Below, in pieces: positions 7,259 through 15,797 of a DNA stretch of 64,000 nucleotides. The DNA is taken from positions 1 through 64,000 of the forward strand of contig NZ_KB906400.1 of assembly GCF_000381345.1 (NCBI RefSeq), in the 5' to 3' direction. The first letter of the stretch is position 1. Each line of letters opens with the position of its first letter. Source of the stretch: Deinococcus apachensis DSM 19763 (GTDB taxonomy: Bacteria; Deinococcota; Deinococci; Deinococcales; Deinococcaceae). Made by a program: the position numbers and the translations under genes. Under the pieces are notes generated by a model. The model searched no databases and was not told the origin of the DNA. It saw nothing but the letters and a program-made list of their open reading frames with translations.

Positions 7259-9616
7259 TCACAACCGGCGGCGCAGCGCGTCGGCCCCCAGGGGGGCGGA
7301 GATCAGGAACCCCTGCAGGCCCTTCACCCCCAGGTCCCGCAAGTGGCGCCGTTGGGTGACCGTCTCGACGCCCTTGGCGATCACATCCAGGTCCAGCGCC
7401 CGAGCGAGGTTGACCACGGCCCCCACCAGGGCCGCCCCCCGCGGCCCGCTGTCCAGCCCGTGGACGAGGGCCCGGTCGAGCTTTACCGCGTGCACCGGCA
7501 GGTGGGTCAGGCCAGCGAAATGGGCGAAGCCCCCCCCGAAGTCGTCCAGGGTCAATCGCACCCCGGCGGCGCGCAGGTCCTCCAGGGCCTGCCGGGACCG
7601 TTCGGGCGCGCGGGCCACGACCTCCTCGCGCACCTCCAGGGCGAGCCGCTCCGGCGCCACGCCCGCCTCCCCCAGGGCCCGGCGGACCTGCTCCGGTAGG
7701 CCCGGGTCCGCCAGTTGCCGCGCGGAGACGTTCACCGCCAGGGTGAGGCCGGGCAGCCGGGCCAGCTCCGCACACGCCTGCCACAGGGTCCACTCCCCCA
7801 GGGGCAGGCTGAGGCCGCTGCGCTCAGCCAGGGGCAGGAACTGGTCGGGCGTCACGTTGCCGTACACCGGGCTGCGCCAGCGCAGCAGGGCCTCCACGCC
7901 GGTCCACCGGCCGGACGGGTCCTCCAGGGGCTGGTACTCGAGGTGCATCTCCCCCGCCCTCAGCGCCCCGTGCAGCGCCGCCTCCAGGGTCGCGGGCGCC
8001 ACCTCCGCGTGGACCACGCCGAACTCGAAGCTGCTGCCGCGGGCCTTGGCGCGGTACATCGCGTGATCCGCGTGCTCCAGCAGCCCGGCGAGGTCGGCCG
8101 CCTCGTCCGGGTAGCGGGCAAAGCCCAGGCTCGGGCGCATGGCGAGCTCCACGCCGTCGAGAAAAAACGGCTCATCGAAGGCCCCCAGGATGCAGCGGGC
8201 GACCTTGGGCAGCGCGCCCGCCTCCGGTCCCGGCACCAGCACCACGAACTCGTCCCCGCCCGTCCGGGCCACGGTGGGCTGGGGCCCCAGCGCCGCCGTG
8301 AGCCGCGCCGCCACCCCCTGAAGCAGCAGGTCCCCGATGTGGTGGCCGTAGGTGTCGTTGATCCCCTTGAACTTGTTGAGGTCCAGCACGCCCAGCGCGA
8401 CCTGCCCGCCCTGGGCGGCGGCGGTCGCCAGGGCGGCCCGCACCCGTTCGGAGAGGAGCAGCCGGTTGGGCAGCCCCGTGAGCGCGTCGTAGAGTGCCAG
8501 GCGCTCCAGCTCCTCCAGCCGCGCCGCCTGCTCCCGGGCGAGCTTCTCCTTGGCGTGATGCTCGGCCTCGTAGCGGGCCTGTTCCCGCGCCAGCTGCGCC
8601 CGGGCCTTTTCCAGCTCCCCCCGGGCGGTCAGCTCCCGGGTGCGGCGTTCCGCCTCGGCCCGCAGCACCTCCGTCTCCGCGGCGTGCGCCTGCCGGAGCA
8701 GGGCGAGGGCCGCCGCGGGGTCGCCGCCCTGCTCGGCCGCCCGGGCCTGCAGGGTCAGCGCCCGCGCGCAGGTCCGGGTGCGCCCGCTGCTCCCGGCGGA
8801 CTGTGCCGCGACCGCTAGCAGGGCCAGCCCCTCCCCGGCCCGCCCCAGGTCCAGCAGGGTCTCCCCCGCCTCGCAGCGCGCCTCCAGCACCGCGTCCAGA
8901 TCCTGGTCCTCCTCCGCCTCCCGCAGCGCCTCCCGGAACGCCGCCAGGGCCTCCGGCAGGCGTCCCTCGTCCCGGCGCAGCTGCCCCAGGCCCTGGAACG
9001 CGCCCGCCGCCAGGACGCCCCGGCGGCCCACCAGCTCGAGGGCGCGGCCCAGCAACTCGTCGGCCCGCGCGAACTCCCCCCGGCGGCGCAGCAGGTCGGC
9101 ATGGTTGATGGAGACGGCCGCCTCCGCGGGGGCCTGCCCGGCGGCCCGGGTCAGCGTGAGCGCCCGCAGCGAGTGCGCGAGGGCCTCCTCAGCCAGGTTC
9201 AGGGCGTCGTACGTCCGGGCGAGGTTGCCCGCCACCATCGCCGCCCGCGCCGGGCTCGCGTCCACGGCCGCCACGTCCGCCCGCAGCAGGTAGTCCAGCG
9301 CCGTGTTGTAGCTGCCCAGGTCCAGGTGAACGGCGCCGAGGTTGCACAGGACGACCGCCGCGCCCTCCCGGTCCTGGCCCGCCTCCCGCAGCGCGAGGGC
9401 TTCCTCGAGGTGCAGGAGGGCCCCCGGGCTGTCTCCCCGGGCGTGTTCCAGGCCAGCCAGCCCGTTCAGGGCGTCCGCGAGGCTCACCGGGTCCTCCTGG
9501 GCGCGCGCCGCGCTGACCGCCTGTTCGAAAAGCAGGGCGGCCCGGTGGTCGTCCTGCCCCCGCAGGGCGCGGGCGCGCGACAGCAGGTGGGTGAGGGAAG
9601 GTGTGAGGGTGGTCAT
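7259..9616 (-). CDS. TPR-coiled coil-GGDEF-EAL cyclic-di-GMP protein
   Basis: 785 residues, cytoplasmic, no membrane segment. Residues about 1-315 are TPR-like helical repeats. Residues 315-375 form a charged coiled coil leading to the diguanylate cyclase domain (DALTGLPNR at about 378; GGDEF at 453-457, intact). The EAL phosphodiesterase domain starts near 545 with EAL at 575-577, NVSARQL, DDF at 691-693 and the Lys of VKLDR. Two departures matter: the usual AEGVE is AKGVE (Lys at about 748), and the loop usually written DFGTGYSS is DFGGGFAH. The cyclase therefore looks active, while the EAL half may be weakened or used for binding. No RxxD inhibitory site precedes GGDEF. It is the last gene of a minus-strand run behind the subtilase. 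Confidence 0.9.
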   Translation of the reverse strand: MTTLTPSLTHLLSRARALRGQDDHRAALLFEQAVSAARAQEDPVSLADALNGLAGLEHARGDSPGALLHLEEALALREAGQDREGAAVVLCNLGAVHLDLGSYNTALDYLLRADVAAVDASPARAAMVAGNLARTYDALNLAEEALAHSLRALTLTRAAGQAPAEAAVSINHADLLRRRGEFARADELLGRALELVGRRGVLAAGAFQGLGQLRRDEGRLPEALAAFREALREAEEDQDLDAVLEARCEAGETLLDLGRAGEGLALLAVAAQSAGSSGRTRTCARALTLQARAAEQGGDPAAALALLRQAHAAETEVLRAEAERRTRELTARGELEKARAQLAREQARYEAEHHAKEKLAREQAARLEELERLALYDALTGLPNRLLLSERVRAALATAAAQGGQVALGVLDLNKFKGINDTYGHHIGDLLLQGVAARLTAALGPQPTVARTGGDEFVVLVPGPEAGALPKVARCILGAFDEPFFLDGVELAMRPSLGFARYPDEAADLAGLLEHADHAMYRAKARGSSFEFGVVHAEVAPATLEAALHGALRAGEMHLEYQPLEDPSGRWTGVEALLRWRSPVYGNVTPDQFLPLAERSGLSLPLGEWTLWQACAELARLPGLTLAVNVSARQLADPGLPEQVRRALGEAGVAPERLALEVREEVVARAPERSRQALEDLRAAGVRLTLDDFGGGFAHFAGLTHLPVHAVKLDRALVHGLDSGPRGAALVGAVVNLARALDLDVIAKGVETVTQRRHLRDLGVKGLQGFLISAPLGADALRRRL

Positions 9617-9647
9617 GCGGGGTCCGGTCTGGGCGCTTCGCGGCCCG

Positions 9648-10703
9648 TCATTTCAGGAGCGCCGCCGCGTCGAGCAGCCCCCCAGATGAGACCCGGGCGG
9701 CGAGGGCACGGGCGCCTCGGCCTTCCGCGAGGGCGAGGGCGAGCGCGCCACTCACCACGGGCGCCGCGAAGGAGGAGCCGCTCGCCGTGACGATCCGGCC
9801 ACCGGGATAGGCCGTGTCGAGACCGGCGCCGGGGGCGCGCACTTCCCCACCGCGGTTGCTCCAGTCGGGCAGCGCCCCCTGCTGGTCCACCGCCGTGACC
9901 GAGAGGCCGAGCTGCCCCAGCAGGTTCTTGCCGTTCAGCGCGTCGGCCGGGGCCTGGGGCCAGCGGCCCCCATCATTGCCACTGGCCGCCACCACCAGGA
10001 CCCCCCGCGACGCCGCGTGTTGCAACGCCGCCCGAACCCCCTCGCTGGCGACGGGAGCGCCCACACTCAGGTTGATGATCTGGGCGCCGGACTCCACCGC
10101 CAGCCGGATGGCCCGCGCCACGTCGGCCGCCCGGCCGGACCCGTCCGGCCCCAGAACCCGCAGCGGCAGGATGCGGGCGCCGGGGGCCACCTGCCGCAGG
10201 ATCCCGGCGACCGCCGTGCCGTGCCCGTACGTGGGGCCCGCCTCGCTCCCCCACTCCGAGGGGTCCCCGTCCCCGCTGACGAAATCGAATCCGGGCAGGA
10301 GGGCGCCCCGCAGCATGGGATGGGCCAGGTCCACGCCGGAGTCGAGGAGGGCGATGGTCACGCCCCGGCCCGCCCGGCCCGCCAGGGCGTGCGCCTCATC
10401 GGCATGAATCTGCCGGAGCCAGGCCGTGCTGCCGGGCAGGAGGACGTACCGGCCTTCCGCCCACAGCCGGGCCCCCTCGGCCCAGAGGCGTGCCCCTTCC
10501 GCCCACAGGCGGGCGCCCTCCGCCCAGAGCCGGGCCCCGCTGGCCGAGAGCCGGGGCGGGCCCGCCGTCTGCGCGGTGATGGCCGGTGAGGGCTCACCCG
10601 CCGCCTTCACGGACAGGGTCATGATGGGCGTGGACGGTGCGGGGGCGGTGCCACAAGCGGCCAGGGCCAGGGGAAACAGGGAGAGCAGGAGTCTTCGGGA
10701 CAT
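9648..10703 (-). CDS. subtilisin-like serine protease lipoprotein (S8)
   Basis: 351 residues from the second of two adjacent ATGs (10703), which is better spaced from the GAAAGG site than the one at 10706. The lipobox LAAC puts the lipidated Cys at about residue 17. After a linker, residues 56-83 are four exact repeats of GARLWAE, followed by the protease domain. The catalytic triad is Asp121 (LLDSGVD), His161 (YGHGTAVAG) and Ser311 (SGSSFAAPVVSG), with the oxyanion Asn in ASGND (about 243). There is no I9-type prodomain of normal size; the repeat region takes its place. The domain is compact. The gene probably works at the cell envelope. It lies 31 bases upstream of the GGDEF/EAL gene. Confidence 0.9.
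   Translation of the reverse strand: MSRRLLLSLFPLALAACGTAPAPSTPIMTLSVKAAGEPSPAITAQTAGPPRLSASGARLWAEGARLWAEGARLWAEGARLWAEGRYVLLPGSTAWLRQIHADEAHALAGRAGRGVTIALLDSGVDLAHPMLRGALLPGFDFVSGDGDPSEWGSEAGPTYGHGTAVAGILRQVAPGARILPLRVLGPDGSGRAADVARAIRLAVESGAQIINLSVGAPVASEGVRAALQHAASRGVLVVAASGNDGGRWPQAPADALNGKNLLGQLGLSVTAVDQQGALPDWSNRGGEVRAPGAGLDTAYPGGRIVTASGSSFAAPVVSGALALALAEGRGARALAARVSSGGLLDAAALLK
10455..10538 (-). repeat. four tandem 21-base repeats coding GARLWAE
   Basis: The four units encode identical heptapeptides but differ from each other in DNA only at synonymous positions (for example GGG versus GGC, CGG versus CGC, GAA versus GAG). The array lies between the lipoprotein linker and the protease domain of the S8 gene. 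Confidence 0.9.
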
Positions 10704-10713
10704 CATGGGCCTT

Positions 10714-11151
10714 TCAGGCGGACGCTCCGGCGAACGGGCAGGCCTGCCCGTTCGCCGGGACGTCCTCGGAGGTTGAGTGCCCCCGCAGCGGGGGGAGGAT
10801 CGCGCCACGCCCGGGTAGGGACTTCCAGGCGACCTCGAGATTCGGGCACTGCGGGATGGGGCGGTGGAGCAGCTGGCCTCCAAAGGCACGGGCATGACCC
10901 TGGTGGCCGACGTGGAGCCGGAACGGTCCGGCCCAGCCGCAACGTGGCGCCGCGTCCTTCAGCAGGGAGACCCTCTTCGCCTGGGCGGCCGTGACAACCC
11001 CGTCGACGGGGCTCGCCTTCACCGGCATCCCATCACCCACCGGCGAGTCAACTCCCGGCGTCAGGCGGCCGTGGGCTGTGGGCCCACCACAGGTGAGCTG
11101 GACCCTCAGGGTTAGGCTGCCCACAGCCTCGGCTCGGTTCACCATTTTCAT
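10714..11151 (-). CDS. hypothetical protein upstream of the subtilase
   Basis: 145 residues from ATG 11151, which has AGGAG seven bases upstream. Third positions are strongly G/C, as in real genes here. It has no signal peptide and no membrane helix, and I recognise no domain; segments include SLTLRVQLTCGG and DGVVTAAQAKRVSLLKD. The C-terminus (PANGQACPFAG) is encoded by the 32-base perfect palindrome at 10727-10758, so the gene end may be shaped by that element. The stop lies seven bases before the first ATG of the subtilase, consistent with an operon. Confidence 0.45.
   Translation of the reverse strand: MKMVNRAEAVGSLTLRVQLTCGGPTAHGRLTPGVDSPVGDGMPVKASPVDGVVTAAQAKRVSLLKDAAPRCGWAGPFRLHVGHQGHARAFGGQLLHRPIPQCPNLEVAWKSLPGRGAILPPLRGHSTSEDVPANGQACPFAGASA
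10727..10758. repeat. 32-base perfect palindrome
   Basis: Arms of 16 bases, CCGGCGAACGGGCAGG and its exact reverse complement, meet without a loop. It sits 24 bases upstream of the subtilase start and inside the last codons of the preceding open frame. As RNA it would form a very stable hairpin just before the protease ribosome site. Confidence 0.85.
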
Positions 11152-11592
11152 GGATGCTCCTGATCGCCACAGAGGCGTTCTCCCCTCCCGGGGACACGGA
11201 CGGCGCCGCCTACCTGGCGGGTTGACGGATAGTCGGTCGCACCACTGGCTCCGCGCGTCCCAGGTGCCCGAATACAGGACCACGCTTCATCGCCCCTACC
11301 AGCCAGTCCGGAAGGAACTGTGCTGATGGACAGAATTTAAGCAGCTTTGCGAGGAGTGATCAATGTGTGATGGAGGGGCCCCCACCGGGGGAAGTGCGGT
11401 GAGATATGCCCCAGTTGGACCGGTGAGGCGGGGGCCGGGTCTCCTGCTGGACGTGTCCCACGGGCGTTTGGGGGGGCGCCAGCCCTGGGCCTTGCCCAGC
11501 CGTGTAAGGACCTTGAGAGAAAGCTTCATCTAATTTTCATGTCATGATCGCCCGCTGGCCCGCCCGGCGGCCCACCCACCACTGAGGTTCGC
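11152..11592. other. divergent intergenic region
   Basis: About 440 bases between the divergently transcribed hypothetical/subtilase run and the HD-GYP gene. Promoters for both should lie here. A possible + strand -35 (TTGAGA, about 11515) precedes an A/T-rich patch near 11530-11545, but the -10 is uncertain. A short minus-strand frame at 11296-11529 lacks a ribosome site. Confidence 0.35.
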
Positions 11593-14346
11593 TTGCCCAA
11601 CTTTCCCACCCCCTTCAACCTCAGTGTCCTGGACGGAAGCAGTCCCCCCTTTCAGGCCCTCATCGAACACAGCGCGGACCTGATCACCCTGCTGGACCGG
11701 CAAGGACGCATCCTGTACCAGAGCCCCTCGGCACACCGCCACTTCGGCTGTGACCGGAACCCCGTCCCCGGCCAGTACCACGTCAACCTCGACTACCTGC
11801 ACCCGGAGGACCGGGAGCGCATCAACCAGCAGGTCCTGCACGCCCCCCCCGGCGCCACAGTGTCCCTGTGCCCGTACCGCGTGCGGCACGCCGATGGCCA
11901 CTGGCGGTGGCTCGAGGGCACCGCCATCAACCTGCTGGACGACCCCGGGGTCCGCGGCATCCTGGTGCAGGCCCGCGACGTGACGGCCCGGGTCCAGTCA
12001 GAGCAGCGCGCCCGGGCCCTGGAGGGGCTCAGCACGGCGCTGGCCAGCGCGAACACCACGGAAGAGGTCGTGCAGGTCATTCTCGTTCAGGGGCTGGAGG
12101 CGGTGGGGGCCGTCGCCGGTGGGGTCGTCCAGCATGACGTGAACGAACAGCGCTTCCGCGTCCTGGGGAGCGCCGGTTATCCCGAGCGCATCGAGCGCCC
12201 CTGGCGCGACTTTCCCCTGGACGCCCCCATCCCCGCCACAGACGCCATCCGGGACGGCCTCGACCTGTTCCTGACACGCCAGGACTGGCACACCTTGTAC
12301 CCGCACCTGCAACACGTCCATGCGGCGACCACGGGCAGCAATGCCGTGCTGTCCCTCCGGGTGAACGGGCAGGTGACCGGCGCGCTCACCCTCTCGTTCG
12401 GGGAGAACCGGGATCTCGGTGAAACCGAACGGCAGTACCTGCGGACCGTCGCGGCCCAGTGTGCCCTGGCGCTGGAGCGCGGCGAGCTCCACGCGCGGCT
12501 CCAGCGTCAGGAGCGTCACTACCGCAAGCTCGCCGAGTACAGCTACGACCTGGTGTCCATCATCGCCCCGGACGGCACCACGCGGTACATCAGCCACGCT
12601 GCAGGGCGCATGCTGGGCTACGCCCCCGAGGAACGCCTGGGCGTGAAGGTGTTCGAAGGGATCCACCCGGACGACCGCGAGGAGGCCACCCGGGCCTTCC
12701 AGCAGGTGATCGAGACGCCGGACACGCCCGTTCTGGTGACCTACCGGTTCCGGCACAAGGAGGGCCACTGGGTCTGGCTGGAATCCACCGGCACCCACGC
12801 CCTTCACGACCCGGACGTGAGGGGCGTGGTGATCAACACGCGCGACGTCACGGGCCGCATCAAGGCCGAGCAGGCGCGCCGGGCGAGTGAGCAGCGCCTG
12901 CAACTCTTCGGGGAGCAGTCGGACACGCTGATCCGGATTTTCAGCCCCGGCGGCACATGCCTCTACGCGTCGCCCGCAGCACAAACCATGCTGGGGTACA
13001 CGCCCGGGGAACTCCTGAGGTCCCAGGTGGACGAGTGGATTCACCCGGAAGACCGAGCGGCCCTGCGGGCCGCCCTGGCCGCCCACACCCCCGTCCCGCC
13101 CTATCGGATGCGGCGCCGGGACGGCACGTACCTGTGGGTGGAAAGCAGCGCCCGCACGGTGACGGACGAGGCGGGCGGGCTCGTGGAGGTGTATGTCGCC
13201 ACCCGGGACATCACCCCGCGCAAGGAAGCCGAGGACGCCCTGCGGACGCAATTGCGCCGCTTTCAGCACCTCGTGAACCTGACGGCGGAATTCGCGGTAC
13301 AGGAGGCCTCGGAGCAGCACATCCAGACGGCCCTGGACCACTGCATCGACCTCACCCCGTATACCTACGGCTTTTACGTCCCGGTGGACGGCACCGCCCT
13401 GGCGGAACCGCTGCGCGCCGGCCAGGCCACCGACGCCCTGTTGGGGCGGATAGCGCCGCTGATGAACGCGCACGGCAGTGGGGAGCTGTGCGGGGCGTTG
13501 CGGCGACTCAAGCCCTTTTTCGCCGGGCCCGGCCAGGCGGTGTTCAGCGCCCCCGAGCCCCTGCCCCGCCCGGTGTGGACCTCGCTGGCGGTGCTGCCGG
13601 TGGTGGCCCGGGGCGTGCTGCGCGGCCTGATGGTCTTCGGGACGGACGACCCGGTGGAGGTGGACGGCGACACCCGCAGGTTGCTGCTCGGCGTGAGCGA
13701 GCAGGCCAGCCGCGCCGTCGAGCGCAGCGCCCACCTGCAAGAACTCAAGCAGTCCCGGGAGGAGACCCTGCGGGCCCTGGGGCTGGCCCTGGAATACCGC
13801 GATTACGAGACCAAGGGTCACACCGACCGCGTCGTGCAGCACACCGAACGGCTCGGCCGGGCCCTGGGCTTCTCCGGACCTGACCTCGACGCGCTGCGGT
13901 GGGGAGCGTTCCTGCACGACACAGGCAAGGTGGCCATTCCCGACGCGATCCTGCTCAAGCCGGGCAGGCTCACGCCCGAAGAATGGGACGTTATCCAGCG
14001 GCATCCGCGCATCGGGTACGAGATGCTGCACCACATCCCCTCCCTGCCCCCCGTGACCCTGGAGGTCGTGCTGCACCACCAGGAGCGCTGGAATGGCAGC
14101 GGGTATCCCGGGGGACTGGCGGGCACGGACATTCCCCTCGCCGCGCGCGTGTTCGCGGTGGTCGACGTGTACGACGCCCTGACGAGTGAACGGCCCTACA
14201 AGAAAGCCTGGACGCCCGAGGAGGCCGCCGAGCAACTCCGCAAGGAATCGGGGGTGCTGCTCGACGAGCGCATCGTGGACGTCTTCCTGCGGATCCTCAC
14301 CCAGGAGAACGCCGCGCCCGCGCCCACCGGGGAGGTTTCCGCATGA
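11593..14346 (+). CDS. PAS/GAF sensor with HD-GYP phosphodiesterase output
   Basis: 917 residues, cytoplasmic. Domains in order: PAS (about 18-130), GAF (150-295), PAS (305-430), PAS (435-548), GAF (560-700), HD-GYP (715-885). The output domain has HTDRV, the metal site HDTGK (about 774), and the signature HHQERWNGSGYPGGL with GYP near 837, so cyclic-di-GMP hydrolysis is expected. The start is TTG at 11593 behind GAGG; no ATG alternative precedes the first PAS. Its TGA overlaps the ATG of the RsbQ-like hydrolase (ATGA), so the two are translationally coupled. The multiple PAS and GAF domains imply small-molecule or redox input. Confidence 0.92.
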   Translation: MPNFPTPFNLSVLDGSSPPFQALIEHSADLITLLDRQGRILYQSPSAHRHFGCDRNPVPGQYHVNLDYLHPEDRERINQQVLHAPPGATVSLCPYRVRHADGHWRWLEGTAINLLDDPGVRGILVQARDVTARVQSEQRARALEGLSTALASANTTEEVVQVILVQGLEAVGAVAGGVVQHDVNEQRFRVLGSAGYPERIERPWRDFPLDAPIPATDAIRDGLDLFLTRQDWHTLYPHLQHVHAATTGSNAVLSLRVNGQVTGALTLSFGENRDLGETERQYLRTVAAQCALALERGELHARLQRQERHYRKLAEYSYDLVSIIAPDGTTRYISHAAGRMLGYAPEERLGVKVFEGIHPDDREEATRAFQQVIETPDTPVLVTYRFRHKEGHWVWLESTGTHALHDPDVRGVVINTRDVTGRIKAEQARRASEQRLQLFGEQSDTLIRIFSPGGTCLYASPAAQTMLGYTPGELLRSQVDEWIHPEDRAALRAALAAHTPVPPYRMRRRDGTYLWVESSARTVTDEAGGLVEVYVATRDITPRKEAEDALRTQLRRFQHLVNLTAEFAVQEASEQHIQTALDHCIDLTPYTYGFYVPVDGTALAEPLRAGQATDALLGRIAPLMNAHGSGELCGALRRLKPFFAGPGQAVFSAPEPLPRPVWTSLAVLPVVARGVLRGLMVFGTDDPVEVDGDTRRLLLGVSEQASRAVERSAHLQELKQSREETLRALGLALEYRDYETKGHTDRVVQHTERLGRALGFSGPDLDALRWGAFLHDTGKVAIPDAILLKPGRLTPEEWDVIQRHPRIGYEMLHHIPSLPPVTLEVVLHHQERWNGSGYPGGLAGTDIPLAARVFAVVDVYDALTSERPYKKAWTPEEAAEQLRKESGVLLDERIVDVFLRILTQENAAPAPTGEVSA

Positions 14347-15167
14347 CCCCCGTTGACTCCGGCTTCGCCCGGCAATCCAACGTCTCCATCAGCGGCTCCG
14401 GGCCGCGGACTCTGCTGTGCGCCCACGGGTTCTGCTCGCATCAGGGGATCTTCCGGCACCAGGTTCGGGCCTTCCAGGGCACCCACCGGGTCGTGACCTA
14501 CGACCTCGCCGGGTTCGGGCAGGCTGATCCCGGGCTGTGGCGCGCGGGCCTTCACCAGCGCCTCGAAGGGTACGCGGCCGACATGGTGCGCCTGATCGAC
14601 GAACTCGACCTGCAGCACATCACGCTGCTGGGGGCGTCCATGAGTGCCATGATCGGCCTGCTCGCCTCCCTGAGGCGTCCCGAGCGCTTCGACGCGCTGG
14701 TGTTCATCGGGGCGAGCCCGCGGTACCTGAACGACGGGACGTACCGTGGTGGGTTCGAGCGGGCTGAGGTCGACGCGTTTTACGGGTTGATTGACGGGCG
14801 GCAGAACTGGCAGGGCACCATGACGGACATCCTGCTCAACCAGCCCGTGTCCCTGCCGCTGCAGGAAATCGCGGAGAGCGTGCGCGGCGTCAGGGCGGAG
14901 GTGGCGGGCACCGTGGCGCGCGCCATCTTCGAGTCCGACTACCGCTCCCTGCTGCCCCACGTGCGTCACCCCGTTCTGGTGACCCAGACGCGGGCCGACA
15001 GCGCGGTGCCCGAAAGCGTGGGGTGGTATCTGCAGCGCAACCTGCCGGAGGCCGAACTGGCGTTCCTGCCCGGTGTCGGTCACATCCCCAACTTCACCGA
15101 GGCAGAGCCTTTCAACGCGACCGTCGAGAGGTTTCTGACCCAGGCCCTGTCGTCTGAACGGGGCTGA
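14343..15167 (+). CDS. RsbQ/KAI2-like alpha/beta hydrolase
   Basis: 274 residues with no signal peptide. It follows Bacillus RsbQ closely along its length: AHGF with the oxyanion region, YDLAGFG, EGYAADMVRLIDEL, LLASLRRPERFDALVFIG, and the Pro-Arg-Tyr-Leu-Asn-Asp and GGFE segment. The triad is Ser99 (GASMS in place of the usual GHSxG), Asp219 and His247, the latter two at the same numbers as in RsbQ. RsbQ partners a PAS-domain phosphatase (RsbP), probably by supplying or altering its ligand. Here the start overlaps the stop of a PAS/HD-GYP protein, pointing to the same partnership with a different output. Plant KAI2/D14 receptors share this fold. Confidence 0.85.
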   Translation: MTPVDSGFARQSNVSISGSGPRTLLCAHGFCSHQGIFRHQVRAFQGTHRVVTYDLAGFGQADPGLWRAGLHQRLEGYAADMVRLIDELDLQHITLLGASMSAMIGLLASLRRPERFDALVFIGASPRYLNDGTYRGGFERAEVDAFYGLIDGRQNWQGTMTDILLNQPVSLPLQEIAESVRGVRAEVAGTVARAIFESDYRSLLPHVRHPVLVTQTRADSAVPESVGWYLQRNLPEAELAFLPGVGHIPNFTEAEPFNATVERFLTQALSSERG

Positions 15168-15450
15168 GCCTCCAGTTCGGCCCGTGACGTCCCACCCTCA
15201 CAGCAATGCGGGCCCCTAGGAAGGGAGGAAAGGGCGCGGAAGGCGCGCAGTCCCACGGCGCCACCGGAGCGGGTAGAGCTGAGAGGACATTCCACGTCTC
15301 GCGGTGTGCGGGGAAGAAAGCCTGCCGAGCAGGCTGTCCTTCAAGCATTCCCTGGAGACCTTCCGCCCGCAGTTCGCTCCCGGCTCCGTGCGTCTGCGCT
15401 GCACCACCGTGGATGGTCCCCGCCAGAGCCTTGCCGGGGAGGTGGGCGAC
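15168..15450. other. no gene recognised
   Basis: Sequence after the hydrolase with only short frames. Part may belong to the decayed radical-SAM gene on the minus strand, but I cannot align it. The rest of the gap to 15797, beyond the radical-SAM relic, also holds no gene. Confidence 0.3.
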
Positions 15451-15564
15451 CTGAATCTCGAAGGCCCGGCGCCTCCGGCTCTCGGGGGAGAGCGCCTCCT
15501 TCTCCAGATAAGAGCAGTACACGCAGTCGAGGTTGCAGATGGTCCCCGTCGACTTGGTCATCAC
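15451..15564 (-). pseudogene. N-terminal relic of an anaerobic sulfatase-maturase-type radical SAM protein
   Basis: The first 37 or so codons read MTKSTGTICNLDCVYCSYLE, then KEALSPESRRRR. This is the N-terminus of the anSME family, including the radical-SAM cluster motif CxxxCxxC (CNLDCVYC). Beyond that the frame no longer resembles the family, and the rest of the roughly 370-residue enzyme is absent. It is a truncated relic. Confidence 0.7.
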
Positions 15565-15797
15565 AAGGCGCGGGCCTCAAGGAGGACTTCCGGTGAGTCA
15601 GCGCCGAGGCAAGAAAGGAGGACCAGGCTCAGGCTGGCCCAGGGAATGAACGCCAACCTTCCAGCGGCAAGCGGCAGTTCAACGGGGTCCTGCACCTGCT
15701 GGGTGGCCCTCTCACCGGGACGGCCTCTGGTGGCCTATGATCTGAACAGCCGAGCCAGCATCCGTCCCCGGGACACCCACTGGAAGAGAGGTCCGTC

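Noticed and set aside
11998..14235. A 745-codon minus-strand frame opposite the PAS/HD-GYP gene
   Set aside because: Shadow frame of a strongly supported gene; the translation has no domain and skewed composition.
15451..15564. Radical-SAM maturase for the peptides at 2299-2716
   Set aside because: It is a truncated sulfatase-maturase fragment 13 kb away without a functional body.
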